64,000 nucleotides of DNA from the NCBI RefSeq assembly GCF_020283565.1, contig NC_060061.1, positions 35,501,362 through 35,565,361 of the forward strand, given 5' to 3'. This stretch comes from Trifolium pratense (Eukaryota > Streptophyta > Magnoliopsida > Fabales > Fabaceae). The position numbers were made by a program, and so were the translations under genes. Below are positions 31,800 through 43,769 of this stretch, piece by piece. The notes below the pieces were generated by a model. That model was not told the origin of the DNA. It did not search any database and worked only from the letters and a program-made list of their open reading frames with translations. Each line of letters begins with the position of its first letter. Position 1 is the first letter of the stretch.

Positions 31800-33200
31800 A
31801 AAAATTATATAATAGTTATTTAAATTTTTTATCGGCAACAACATGTTCCTCGTGTATAATAGTAAATTTAAAATTTTCATCAGCAACAACTTGTGTCCCA
31901 TGTATAATAGTTAATTAACTATTTTTCATAAGCAAAAATTTAGTCCGCGTGTATAATAATTAATTAAAAGTTTTCACCGACAACAACTTGTTCTTTGTGT
32001 CTTCAAAAAAACATGTTCTCCGTGTATTGTTGTTATTTAAATTTTTTATCAGCAACAACTTGTTTCTCAATTATAGTTAATTTAAACCTTTTCACCGGCA
32101 ACAATGTGTTCACCGTGCATAGTAGTTATTTAAATATTTTCATTAACAACAATGTGTTTCCTATGTATAATAGTTGATAATTTGTACCCAAAATAAATAG
32201 TTGATAACTTGTTCTCTATGTATAATAATTATGTACATTTTCATCAGCAACATCTTATTCATCGTGTATAATAGTTAATTTTAATAATTTTTTATAGTTA
32301 TTTTAAATTTTTCATCAGCAACAACTTGTTCCCCGTGTATAATATTTAATTTAAAATTTTCAGTAACAATAACTTGTTTCCTGTGCATAGTAGTTATTTA
32401 AATTTTTTCATCAGCATCAACTTGTTTATGGTGTATAATAGTTAATAAATTTTTTTTTTGTTGAAGGAATAGTTAATAACTTGATCCCCGTGTATATATA
32501 GTAATATTTCAATTTTCATCTGCAGCAACTTGTTTCCTGTGTATAATAGTTAATTTAGAATTTTCACCAACAACAATTTGTTTTTCATGTATAATAGTTA
32601 AAATTGAAAACTGGAAATTTAGAAGGATTAAAGTTAGAAGTAATAACTTTAAAATTAAAATTAAATTTGTTTGGTAAATCTTACTTTTTTTATAAAAAAA
32701 GGTTAAAAGTTATTTTTATCTTTTTATAATAAGGTTAAAAGATATGTTTGATCATATATTATATTTTTTCTTAAAATATAGAAGCTATTTTTTTCTTAGT
32801 AGAGCTTTTAAAAATTGGTTGTTTGGCCTAACTTCTTACTTTTAAGAAAAAAGAAGAGAAAAAAAGCTAGGTAAAACGGTACCTAAAAGTGTAATTTTGC
32901 CTAATTTTTTTATTAACAACTTGTTTTGTGTACAATATTTATTTTTGATTTTTTATGAGTAGTCAAGTGTATAATAGTTATTTCAAAATATTAATTAATT
33001 TTTAATTTTTTATTAACGACAATTGTCCCGTGTATAGTAGTGACTTTAGAATATTTATCAAAGTCAACTTTTGTTTTTATCGAAGACAAAGACAACTTGT
33101 CGTGTGTATAATAATTAATTTAAATTTTGATCGGCATAAGTTATCCTGTGTATATATATCCCGTATTTTTTTGACAATAATAAATATTTGTTTTGTATTT
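31800..33200. repeat. Degenerate repeat of about 65-80 bp inside Helitron
   Basis: A phrase of the form TTTTCATCAGCAACAACTTGTTCCCCGTGTATAATAGTTAATTTAA recurs at least 15 times with strong divergence. No ORF spans it. It looks like an old minisatellite that expanded inside the Helitron. Confidence 0.75.
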
Positions 33201-33649
33201 TTGCAATTTGTTCGTACTATTGACGTATATAAATTAAATTCTTTTTGATGTTACATGAGAAATTGATAATATTTTATTGAATGATCGTGTAAAATTATTT
33301 TACACTGTCAATGTATCTCCATTAAACTCTATAATATTTTTTTGTGGAAGTTTTTCTCTCACCATAATATTCTTATAATATATTAAATTAATTGTATTTA
33401 AAATTGAAAATTAACTTAACTTAATTGAATTAAAAATTAACTTTTGTTTTGAAGTCCATAGCTCAATTGAAGTTTATTTGAAGTCCATATCATTGATTTT
33501 TTTTTTGTCTACATTCTAGTATTTTATTTCACGTGAACTCCAACATAAGAGTTTAATTTACAATCTACTTTTTTTTTTATAAGCTTTTTTTTGATAAGCT
33601 TACAATCTACTCATTTGCTAATTTCTTTCTCTCTCTTCAACTAAGAAAT

Positions 33650-34100
33650 TTTGTAAAGCTCTCTCCTACAAACAAACCCTAGCCGCCGGCAACCCTTAAA
33701 TCCCTCCAACTTGGTTTTGTTACCCTCAAATCTCATCTTTATCACCCTGTTAAACGTTATTCTTCATAATCTTTCTCTTATGTTTTTTTTTTCTAAGAGT
33801 GGTGGTTATCATTTTTTTAGATCTAGAGATCGATCATCAAACACCACTTTTTGAAAAATCATCACCATAAAAAAACCCTCCTCCTTCTCCTCTACAAAAC
33901 CCACAAAGAATAATTAAGATCGGAATATTTTGCAAATAACCACCGTGCCGGAAATTGTATCCACCGTGCCGGAAATTGTCACCGCCCCGCCGGAAATAAT
34001 AAATAATTGTTTCTGTTATTGCTACATCTCATGCTATTTACTTTGTTCTTTCATCTTTATATCTGAGGATGTCTTCTTTGTCTGAGTTCCTGCAACAATT
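33650..34100 (+). other. Possible captured gene fragment in Helitron
   Basis: GC content rises and the text looks like the 5' end of a plant nuclear gene: ACAAACCCTAGCCGCCGGC, CT-rich leader, then two near-identical CCACCGTGCCGGAAATTGT units. No open frame of useful length follows. Helitrons commonly carry such pieces; the source gene is not recognisable. Confidence 0.3.
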
Positions 34101-36590
34101 TTCATTTTTAGTTTTTTGGAAAAAAAGTGTAAGTCTATATTTGGATTGAACAAAAGTAATAATAACTATGCTGAAGTTACAAACTCAACTTGTCTAAATC
34201 TATTCTTCTATTTCTTTCTAGATCTATTCTTTTTTTTTTTTTTTTTCTGCAACATATTTTTTTTTGTTTTCTTTCAAGCTAAAAATGTTAGTGGTTGTTT
34301 TTATTCTTTAGAAAATTGAAAAATAATAGTGAAAAACAATACAGTATTGAATGTTAGTAATATTTTTTTTTTTACCTGAATCAAATATTGGTTCTTGTTT
34401 TCTCCTCGTAGTTGTAGTCTTTATGTTTCCCAGAAACAAAAAAGAAATTATTGCATTGATTAGTGAAATATCTTAATAAGAAAAATAAATAGATATGGTT
34501 TGATCTGTTTTTTTTTTGCGTATAAGAAAAAGTTTATATTTTGCCTATTTTTTATTTATTTTTGCATATAAGAAAAAGTTTATATTTGGCCTATTTTTGT
34601 CTTTCATATTTCTAAACTTTTCTATTCTTTTACAACAAACAGTATCAAAGCTATATTTTTTTTTCATCTTAAATTTATTTTGTTCCAAATCTACAATACC
34701 TTTATGTAAATCTACCATAAATCTAAGAAAGTTTGTGTTGTAGAGAATATCATACCTTTATGTATAATCTGTTGTGGTAATGAAAATGAACCTAAAGAGA
34801 AAAACGGTAGTGTTAAACATGATACGAAGAATATAAGCTATATATCTTTATTTATTATTAACTTACATACATGTGTATGTATAGTAAGGTTAGAGAATAA
34901 ATGTATAATAAGGTTAGATAAATGAATAAATTTATTTACCCATGTACTTCTTCTTCAATAACAACTATAGATGTTCCTGCAAAATAAAATTTATGTTAGT
35001 TAGTAAAATAGAGTTGAAGATAAAAATATAAAGAGAGAAGAGAAGAAGATGGAAAATAAAACCAGAGAAAGGTGAGATAATGAAATTGAAATGAGATAGT
35101 GTGAGGATAATGAAGCATTTGAAATTCAAATACGGTACAAAAAAGAGTGGGAATTAAAAAGACTATTTTGTGAAGGACACAGTCCCATCGGTCAGCAAAA
35201 GCTAAGGAAAGTAAAAAAAAAAGTGTATTTCCTTGTACTTTAACTCAGATTTGTTTAAGTCAAAGAAATAAATGTGCTTAGTCTAAACTGCCCTCACAAA
35301 TGCTTACGTGGAAGTCTAAATTGAAAGGCTAGTAATGTAAAATCCTCAGTATCTTATTTTCTCAAGTTATATCTGGATAGTTCCCAATAACATATTAAAA
35401 TATTATTTTAGATTTCTTTAAAATTTTACATTGGTGATTTATATAAGGCAAAATAATTGTCCCTTAACTTGATTTCCGTTAACACTTTAATTAGTTCTTT
35501 TTATTTTATTTTATAACATTTTATTCCTTTTTCATGTTTGGATATGAACTTTAAGTTTCAATTTATAGTTTTATTTTTCCGTTCTTTTCAATCATAAAAA
35601 GTTATATACAAACATGGGTAGAAAACCATAAATGACAAAAATGTAAAAAATATAAAAGATTAAATTGTTACTTAAAATTAAGTTAACATTTAAAAATATG
35701 ATTTTATTTATATAATATAAATTTTTAATCTAACGGTTAAACGAAAACTATTTATTTTTATATTTAAGAATTATATTCAAGATAGTGCAGAAGAGTTGCA
35801 AATTTATTTCGGTTGTTCCATGAGCCAAACACCAACTCTATAGTAAATTACTTTTAACCAATGCTATAGCCATAGCTTGGGACATAAACTCCAAAATGAA
35901 ATTAAATGCCAAGTTTCTTTTAGTTTTTATTTTTTTACACCCTTTCGTCAAAATTAAAAAACATTTTTACACCCCCCATCTTTAATTATAGATACCCGAT
36001 GTAGGTATTACACCATCTTCAATGGTAGTACTTATTTTTTTTAAGTACTAATATCTAAGAGGTACCACAATTGGAGCAATAACAAAATAGTACCTAATAG
36101 GTACTGAATCTAAAATAAGACTTGGTACTTATACTATTTTTTGCGAGACCCATTAAAAAAAATGTAAAGTTATTGGTGAGATGTGTTATTGGTAGGACCT
36201 ATATAGAACTTTTTAAGAGTTGTTTGGTTAGATGGATCGAATACTTATTAGGTACTATTATTAAAAAATTATAAATGAATGATGTGTACATCTGAGACCC
36301 AGTTAAATACCGAAAAATAGATCTAGGTAATTATTACCAATAATAAATTGGTTATAACATGACAACCTAAAAAAAACTCAATTGAATATTGTAGTAAATA
36401 AATTGACTCTTGTATATTCGTTAATTGGTCCAATGGTGATTAGCGCTGGACTTGGTAGGGATGATCACAGTTCGGTCCTAGCAACTGCGATCGGGAGGGG
36501 GCTGAAACAAATTGATGTCAGAACTGACCCCCGAACCAAATTAAGTGGTTCAGTGAGCTGGATACTGGTTGTGGAAAAAAAAATAGACAA

Positions 36591-36643
<53 letters not shown>

Positions 36644-36646
<3 letters not shown>

Positions 36647-37042
36647 GAGGGATCAAATTACACTGGTATAACATTTGAGTAATGTTACACCGCTCAATAA
36701 CACTTCAACGAATACAAATTTTACAAAATTCATCGTTGGATTGAACTTTTATATCATTTAGATCATTCATGTTCAATTTTACAAAAATCTAAAATCGTTT
36801 GATATGTTATTGAGACTGATCAAGATTAACGCTTTATGTGGTTTTATTGAATACCGTTAAGCTTGATCAATCTCAAAAACATATGAAATGATTTTATATT
36901 TTTATAGAATTGAACATAAATGATCTATATGATATAAACTTTCAATCCAGTGGTGAATTTTGTAAAATTTGTATTCGTTAAAACGTTATTGAGCGGTGTA
37001 ACATTACTCAAATGTTACGCCGGTGTAATTTGATCTCTCCCC
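36644..37042. mobile_element. MITE with long imperfect TIRs, copy 2
   Basis: Same element and insertion site as 6577-6975, so it was present before the segmental duplication. Only scattered substitutions separate the copies. Confidence 0.8.
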
Positions 37043-37070
37043 ATATATATATATATATGGAATATATGCC

Positions 37071-37370
37071 TCCTAATGGTGTAGAAGAGTTCCATATATT
37101 TTGGGTGTTCCGTGAGCCAAAGATGAGCTTTACTAAATTGCTTGTTAATAAGTAATGTGATAATCGAAGGAACATTAACTCCAAAATGAAGTTAAAGCCA
37201 AGTTTTAAATCTTGGTCTTGTATAAAAAAATAATAAAAAATCGTCTCAACATTTTTTGTCTTTTACACTCTCCACAGCTATAAGTAGATAACCCAATGTG
37301 AGTTAGTTTATTCACAATCTAATTAAGTAATAAATTTCTAAGTGAAAATTGTACGTAAGAAGTGATAATC
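37071..37370 (+). promoter_or_regulatory. DEFL D upstream module
   Basis: Essentially identical to 7008-7307, including the CTATAAGTAGATAAC TATA region. Confidence 0.65.
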
Positions 37371-37941
37371 ATGAACAAGACACACTATGGATTTTTCTTC
37401 TTCCTACTTCTTATTGCTTCTCGTAAGTCTTAGTCACTCTAGTCCTTAATATAAGAGAGAGATTAACATTTAGATTCATTGAGAATTTAATGTATCTAGT
37501 TCATATTATAAACTAAATACATTAGATTCTCAATGAATCTAAAAAGTAAAATTTCTCTTATATTTAGGACCTAAGGGAGTATATGTTTGGCACTAAAACA
37601 TATAACAATAATTTGAATAATATTTACAATTGCATAGTACTATACTACATATGAATAAATAATATGTAAATTAATAATGAAATTTATTTAATTAAGTTGT
37701 ATTGATTATAATGTTTGTTCGATCAATGAATGCAGAAATGATGGTAAAAAGTGAGGAATGGAAATGTAGGACACGGAGCACTAAGTTTAAAGGGGAATGT
37801 TATAATAGAAGTCGTATTTGTAATTCAACTTGTCATGATGAAGGTTTTCCGCTTGGTGGTGAATGCATTGGATGCATGAGCTGTGTTCATGGGAGTGCCA
37901 CACTTAAAAGTTGTTTCTGCAAAAATAGTAGTTGTGAATAG
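37371..37941 (+). CDS. Defensin-like secreted peptide D (duplicate of A)
   Basis: Exon 1 is 37371-37422, the phase-1 intron is 37423-37735 and exon 2 is 37736-37941. The 85-aa product is identical to DEFL A (7308-7878), with ten mature cysteines. The intron differs from that of A by about one base in the parts compared. Identity over coding, intron and flanks points to a recent duplication or gene conversion. Confidence 0.85.
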
Positions 37942-38582
37942 TTTGGGTCATGAGCATGTTAGTGCTCGAGTAAAGATCTTTTTCATTTTTCAAATGATTG
38001 GAAGTCTTAATTACAATAATTTTAACGTATAAATGTCTGATTATGCCACACTTATCGAAATGTGTGCATAATTTTTCTTTTATGGGTCTTGCTTATTTAA
38101 GGGCTTAAAGAGTGCACCGGGGACACTATTTAACATTTGCCTTCTTTTATTCACTCTAAAACTATAAAGTACGTAGTAGCGAAGATCTCAATTTTTTTTT
38201 GAAAATTGTGGATTATATTCTTTCTCGCCAGTTCTCTAGTTTTTGCAGTTTCACTAGACTTTAGCTACTCTACTATATATTTGTGTTATGTTTCTCTTGT
38301 TATTAAGGAGTACCCCTTATAATCATTTGTGTCATGTTTTATGTTTTTTAATCAATCTTTTTTTAGTTGCATCAATTTTTGTTTGCATTCGTGATATATT
38401 ATTTTCAATCAAAAAGTAGTGAAATTGCATTCGTGATACAAGTGACTTGAAATCATCATTAATAGACTATGAACTATTATTTTCACTAACACTGGAACTA
38501 ATATGCATGTGTATCGAATGACTTATCAACAATAATAAACTCTAAACTAATATTTTCATCAATATTTGTACTAATATATATA

Positions 38583-38857
38583 CTCCCTCCGTCCCATATT
38601 ATAAGAAAAAAAATCACTTTTTCATGTCCCAAATTATAAGAAAAAAAAAACTTTTATCATTTTCAAGATAAATTTTTACTTAAATTACTCTCTTTCTTCT
38701 TTTCCCCATAATCAATAACCAATAAAAATACTTTTTACATCTTCACATGAAACTTATTTCAACAAAAACACAAAAAGCCATTTTGAAATTATCATAATTT
38801 ACTTATCTTAATAAGTGTGAAAATATTTTTTTTGTTTATATTATGGGACGGAGGGAG
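38583..38857. mobile_element. Stowaway-type MITE
   Basis: CTCCCTCCGTCCC ... GGGACGGAGGGAG with TA on both sides; homolog of 9045-9318. Beyond it (38858-39459) is hAT-derived and unannotated AT-rich DNA with no gene. Confidence 0.88.
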
Positions 38858-39459
38858 TACCAAATAATTTTAAATCATTAATAATACTTTTAAACTAATA
38901 ATCCACATATATATAATTATAAGTGGGGCGTGCCCCATCTCAATGATATTTGTACAATCACTTTTGGACAACTTTGGAGATAACATTCTCTCTCATACTC
39001 TCATAATTGTGTTTTTACTCTCTCGTCCTAAAACTTTGGTCCATTTAGAGTTTTACACTTATATTAAGAAATAATAAAGATTGATAAGTTAAGTCAGTTT
39101 TACTCTTACTTTATTAAAAAATAGTAAATTCATTTAATGAATGTTTTAGTTTTTTTAAGGATACAAATAGTAAAACATCATTATTTGTACATCTTAAAAA
39201 AATCTAAGTTTTGAGACAAAACTAATAAGCTAAAAAGACTAAAGAATATGTTTTTTGAATGTCTTGTGTTTTTTGGATTGTATAAAGTGATATTTTTAAG
39301 TCACTAGGTTTGGTTTAGTGGTGAGAAATTTGGATAGACCGCATGAGATTTGATCCTAATTCTCATTGTCAACATTGTAAAAAAGAAAAATGGTATTTTA
39401 AATGACAGTGTATCTAGCGTTCTGTCCAATAATGTTACATATATTACATTTTTAAAGAT

Positions 39460-39802
39460 GGTTTAACTACACGTTTGGTCCCTTACGTTTATTTTAGGTT
39501 TCAATTTGGTCCCTTACGTTTAAAAAGTATCAATTTGGTCCCTTACGTTTATTTTAGGTTTCAAGTTAGTCCTTTCCGTTAGTTTTGTCACTAACACCGT
39601 TTGAACAGTACACGTGTCAGCGTGTCCAAGTGCCACGTGTCAGTCCACATATGCAAATTGACTGCCACATATGACAAAATTGACGGAAAGGACTAATTTG
39701 AAACCTAAAATAAACGTAAGGGACCAAATTGATACTTTTAAAACGTAAGGGACCAAATTGAAACCTAAAATAAATGTAAGAGACCAAATGTATAGTTAAG
39801 CC
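39460..39802. mobile_element. Mutator-type MITE (9-bp target duplication)
   Basis: The 343-bp element has long TIRs made of GGTTTAACTACACGTTTGGTCCC and several GGTCCCTTACGTTTA units. It is flanked by a perfect 9-bp duplication TTTAAAGAT (39451-39459 and 39803-39811), the size made by Mutator transposases. No coding capacity; the ORF on its minus strand is a by-product of the repeats. Confidence 0.9.
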
Positions 39803-39835
39803 TTTAAAGATTGATGACCGACGGTTCGTCCATGA

Positions 39836-39930
39836 GGCATGAGCCAAAGATGAGCTCTACTAAATTGCTTGTTAATAAGTAATGTCATAATCAAAGGAAC
39901 GTTAACTCCAAAATGAAGTTAAACGCCAAG
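39836..39930 (+). promoter_or_regulatory. Partial DEFL upstream module
   Basis: It contains GCATGAGCCAAAGATGAGCTC and AACGTTAACTCCAAAATGAAG as in the DEFL promoters. It is separated from DEFL E by a long ATT microsatellite and a MITE, so it is probably the distal half of the DEFL E promoter split by insertions. Confidence 0.55.
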
Positions 39931-39980
39931 CTTTCAACCTAGGCCTAGTTTTTTTTTTACTCAAATTAAATGCCTAGTTT

Positions 39981-39981
39981 A

Positions 39982-40056
<75 letters not shown>

Positions 40057-40057
40057 T
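39981..40057. repeat. (ATT)n microsatellite, long
   Basis: About 25 uninterrupted ATT units, the longest in the window, at the same place in the module as the shorter runs upstream of DEFL B and C. Confidence 0.95.
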
Positions 40058-40059
40058 CA

Positions 40060-40450
40060 CTTGCTCCAGTCTTAAATATAAGTAAAAGTCAAAACGTACT
40101 CTCTCCGTACCACAATATATGTCACTTTGGGGAAAAAAATTATACCACAATATATGACGCTTTATATTATCAATGAAGCATTTAATGTTATTTTTTCTAT
40201 TATACCCTTAACTATTTATTATTCTTTCTTCTTTCAATTTTTCAATTTATTTTTTCCATACCATAAATGAAGGACAATTTTGTAAATCAACTCATAATCT
40301 TTATTTTCCATACAACATTAATTACCTTTTTTAATATGTGTAAAAATGTCAAAGCGACATATATATATTGTGGTACGAAGGAAGTATTTAATCTAAATAT
40401 GAGCCAATACGTTTTGAGTTTTACTTATATTTAAGATAAGAAGGATTACA
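40060..40450. mobile_element. Nested MITEs in DEFL E promoter
   Basis: The outer inverted pair (CTTAAATATAAGTAAAAGTCAAAACGT near 40070, its inverse near 40410-40440) encloses an inner pair (TACTCTCTCCGTACCACAATATATG near 40097, CATATATATATTGTGGTACGAAGGAAGTA near 40358). This is one Stowaway-like element inserted in another. Confidence 0.65.
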
Positions 40451-40763
40451 TTTTTAACATCCTCAATCTCTATAGCGATGCTAGTCAATTTATTAATAGA
40501 GTAGATAAATAAAGAGGCTCTTTTTTATAGTATATTTTCAACAAGATACTACTACTACATTTCTTGTTAATAATGCGATAATCAAAGAACATTAACTCCA
40601 AAAGAAAGTTAAACGCGAAGTTTTCACAAGTTAAACAAACAAGTTTTTTACATCCTCCACATCTACAAATTGATAACTCCATGTGAGTTATTAGTTTAAT
40701 TAGTTTATTCGCAAGCAAAGCAATAACTCTCTAACTAGGTGAAGATTGTAGCAAGTGGTAACG

Positions 40764-41565
40764 ATGAACAAGGCACACTTTGAGTTTTTCTTCATTTTGG
40801 TTATTCTCCTTGCTTCTAGTAAGTCTTATACTCCCTCTAATCTTATCTTATATATATATGCAAAATTGGTACATACAATCTGTTCTGGGCCGAGCTTAGA
40901 GCTCGAGCATCAGAGGGTGTCGAACACATATACCATCCGAGCACGTCCTAACGGTCAGATACCCTTGCGTATTGTAACGGCCGTAAACCGGAATGATGAG
41001 CATTAACTGCACATCATGGCTCCTTAGCCGTTTTCCGGCAGCCACTTGATGGCCATTAATGCCATCAAGGGCCTTAGCCCAGCGCTGGGGGCTATATATA
41101 TGCATCTCCACTTCATTTGCAAGGTACGCATTTTATAGCTAAGAAAACCTTACACACATACTGACTTGAGCGTCGGAGTGCCTGCAGGTACACAACCCCC
41201 CTCCGCTCCAACAGGGGTCTCAAACGCTCTCAACCACCGCAAACGCCGGCGAAGTCGCATCATTCTGGTCTACACGATCACAATCATAATTATAATTGCA
41301 TAATAGTACATAAAAATAATTAATATGTAAATAATGATGTTTTTACTAAATGTAAATAATGAAATTTGTTTAATTAAGTTATGTTCGTTAAAATATTTGT
41401 TCGATCAATAATAATGCAGAGATGGTGGTACAAACTGAGGGATGGAGCTGTAATCCTATCCAATGTGCTCTCGCCTGTGTTCGTAAAGGTTGTATGGGTG
41501 GTGGTCTTTGCTTGGGATTTATCTTTAAAAGTTGTGTCTGTAATGGTCAGAAGATTAACATATAA
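40764..41565 (+). CDS. Defensin-like secreted peptide E, intron holding a solo LTR
   Basis: Exon 1 (40764-40818) encodes a signal peptide of the same kind (MNKAHFEFFFILVILLAS). The 601-bp phase-1 intron runs from GTAAGT to TGCAG. Exon 2 is 41420-41565. The 66-aa product is the most divergent of the cluster. It has seven mature cysteines (C-x4-C-x3-C-x4-C-x5-C-x7-C-x-C) with CALAC, GGGLC and CVC. A 400-bp solo LTR sits in the intron. The TATA region seen in other copies reads CATCTACAAATTGATAAC, so the TATA core is altered. The coding sequence has no stop or frameshift; expression is doubtful. Confidence 0.72.
40881..41280 (+). mobile_element. Solo LTR in DEFL E intron
   Basis: A 400-bp block starting TGTTCTGGGCCGAGC and ending ACACGATCA, flanked by a perfect 5-bp duplication CAATC (40876-40880 and 41281-41285). 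Its GC content is far above the surroundings. It contains a TATA-like CTATATATATGC (41091-41102) and the CTGACTTGAGCGTCGGAGTGC block found in many plant LTRs. No internal region is left, consistent with LTR-LTR recombination. Orientation is taken from the TATA and conserved block. Confidence 0.85.
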
Positions 41566-43769
41566 GTGCATAAAAAATGTCTAATTATGTCACAATGATT
41601 AAAATGTGTACATAACTTTTATTTATTCACTACAAAACTATAGTATAACATTCATATTTGTTGTCTCATATATACTTAACTCTTTTCTTACTAAACTGAT
41701 ACTTTTAATTCATTCTTCGAAATCACCTAGTCCATTAACCGGGTTACATACTAGTGGTGATTTCAATTTCTCTATAGACTAATTAACACCGTAGGAATAC
41801 GTCTGTTATGAGCAATTCTACTATGGGCAGAATCTCAAATCTTTTATTTATAGGCACACTCACATCAATGATAAAAATTAAATCATAAATTAGTCACATC
41901 AATCAATATTAATCAATCTTTTTATCTTTAAATTTTATTTAGATTATGTATGTGTGCCTAAATTGAAATAGTTTGTGTTTGTGACTATGGAAGTGTTTCT
42001 CCGTCCGTTATACTCTTAGCACGTTTCCTTCGACTGATAAGTTTATCGTTCTTCATAGGGATTGTGATAAACAGGTTGAAAAATGAATTTTGACAACTAA
42101 CTGAATTTATACCTTTTTTTTTAAGGAACCATTGTGAAACCTAAAATATCTTTAAGGGATCAATAGACTAATTAAGCCAAAAAGTATATTTTTCTTAGCA
42201 TGTTTAGTTAAAAAAAAAAAAAGTAACTTTTAAGTCCAATGATTTTTTTCTTTCCGTAAAAAAAACACAAAGAAAATGGTTAACATGTTTAGTTAATTAG
42301 TAAAAAATATTGAATTAGGATAAAAAAATGTAAATTTTTTCGAAAATTAAAACACTTAGAAAATATATGATTTGATGATTTGCTAGATTTATAATTATCG
42401 GTTTTTAATTGTTTAAACTGTGCAATGTAATTTGATAGTGTTTAATTGCTGTATGAAATCTTTTCTATGAAAATGCTTATCAATTATTGCACATAATTTT
42501 AATCACAATTGGTATATTTGCCATAGTGATTGAAAATATTGCCTTGCACTGAAGGGTTGTGGGTTCAAATCTTAATCAAGACAAAATTGTACTATTTCTT
42601 AATAAAAATTACAAGATAAAAGTGGAGGGAAAACAAATTAAATTTAGGGTTTGCTTGTATATACTAATACAATTTTATATTATAATATAAGAGATAAGAG
42701 ATTATATAAATTGCATAAACGGTAAAATTATAACATCCTTATCGTTAAGCACAAAATTAGATTAAAAAAGGTTGTACATCATATATCAAAAATTTAAAGA
42801 AGAAGAAAAAAAAAGGACAGAAGTAGTAGCAACACTTCGAAAGAATTTTTTTTTTTTTTTTGTTTAAGTTACTCCATCTATTTCACAATGATAATGAGTG
42901 ATTCATTTTGACTATATGCATTATTCATATATATCTTGTTTTAACCATATTTTTCTACTAATAAATAAAAATAAATATTAGCATATAAGATGTTGGATTT
43001 GTCTCGATGAACATTTTCAAAATATATAATATTTATTATTATACAATTAAAAATATTAATCGTCAAAGTTATACGTTGTCATGCGTGAATCAGTTAACGT
43101 GTTCACTCATTATGGAATGGAGAGAGAGTAGATTTTAGTGTGCAATCTTTCCAATTTTGCACTTAAAAAGAATTGTTTTTTTAGAATTAGTGTACTAAAA
43201 ATAAAAAGTTTGTATTATAAATTGTACATCTTATTTTTTAAAAGTAAAAAATTGTTATTTTAAAATATAATGAATAGTGTTAATAACACACTTTTTAACA
43301 TACACATTTTAACGCACTCATTTTTATCGGTTAAAATTCATACGAGCTCATAAAAAATGTGGTTCACATATAAATTTTGTGGGACCCTAATAAATTTTAA
43401 CCAATAAAAAGTGTGTTTAGAATGAGTGTGTTACTTGCCCTCTTCAAATAATTACTATTTGAAGTTGTATCTAACATGTGTGCCCTTAATTAGTGTGCCC
43501 TTATTTTTCTTTTTAGCTATTTTTTTAACAACTACGAACAGGAACGGATCCAGAAACTTATCACACCGGGGGCCGAAAAACAGTAAATAATAAAAATGAA
43601 TCTATTTATTTATAGAGATTATTTTTTGTTACATTGTTCATGTAATTTTTTTGTTATTATGTTATATTTACGACACAAAACTCATCTTCGTTAGTTTAAC
43701 GGTGACTGACTAATCACATCCGGCGAGTATGTGGGGCAAAAAAAAAGAGTTCTTCCCTCGATTGAATTT
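41566..43769. other. Gene-free AT-rich interval
   Basis: No supportable gene. The segment about 43270-43440 has inverted halves (GTTAATAACACACTTTTT and ACGCACTCATTTTTATCGG against CCAATAAAAAGTGTGTTTAGAATGAGTGTGTTA), probably a MITE. About 43545-43580 resembles a hAT end. The rest shows nothing. Confidence 0.5.

Larger units (their letters stand above)
31383..35377 (-). mobile_element. Helitron-like element (about 4.0 kb)
   Basis: On the minus strand the element starts TCCAGATATAACTTGAG and ends GTAAGTTCCTAG. A CCCGTGC/GCACGGG stem with a GGAT loop lies just before the 3' end. It is inserted between host A and T; the uninterrupted site is seen at about 5288 (copy 1). No Rep/helicase ORF is present, so it is non-autonomous. 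Inside are a long degenerate repeat (31800-33200) and a stretch resembling a captured gene start (33650-34100). Confidence 0.8.
35378..38405. repeat. Segmental duplication block Q, copy 3 (continuation)
   Basis: Near-identical to 5289-8345. It carries an orphan DEFL module (35780-36005), a (TA)n run (36595-36643), the MITE at 36644-37042 and DEFL D. At about 38405 it departs from copy 1 and joins hAT-derived sequence corresponding to about 8905. Confidence 0.88.

Noticed and set aside
31800..33200. CRISPR-like array
   Set aside because: The units are degenerate, spacers are not unique sequences of fixed length, and the host is a plant nuclear genome.
33650..34100. Intact host gene inside the Helitron
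   Set aside because: No ORF of useful length and no exon-intron chain could be followed; kept only as a possible captured fragment.
39970..40176. Poly-isoleucine ORF
   Set aside because: Translation of the ATT microsatellite.
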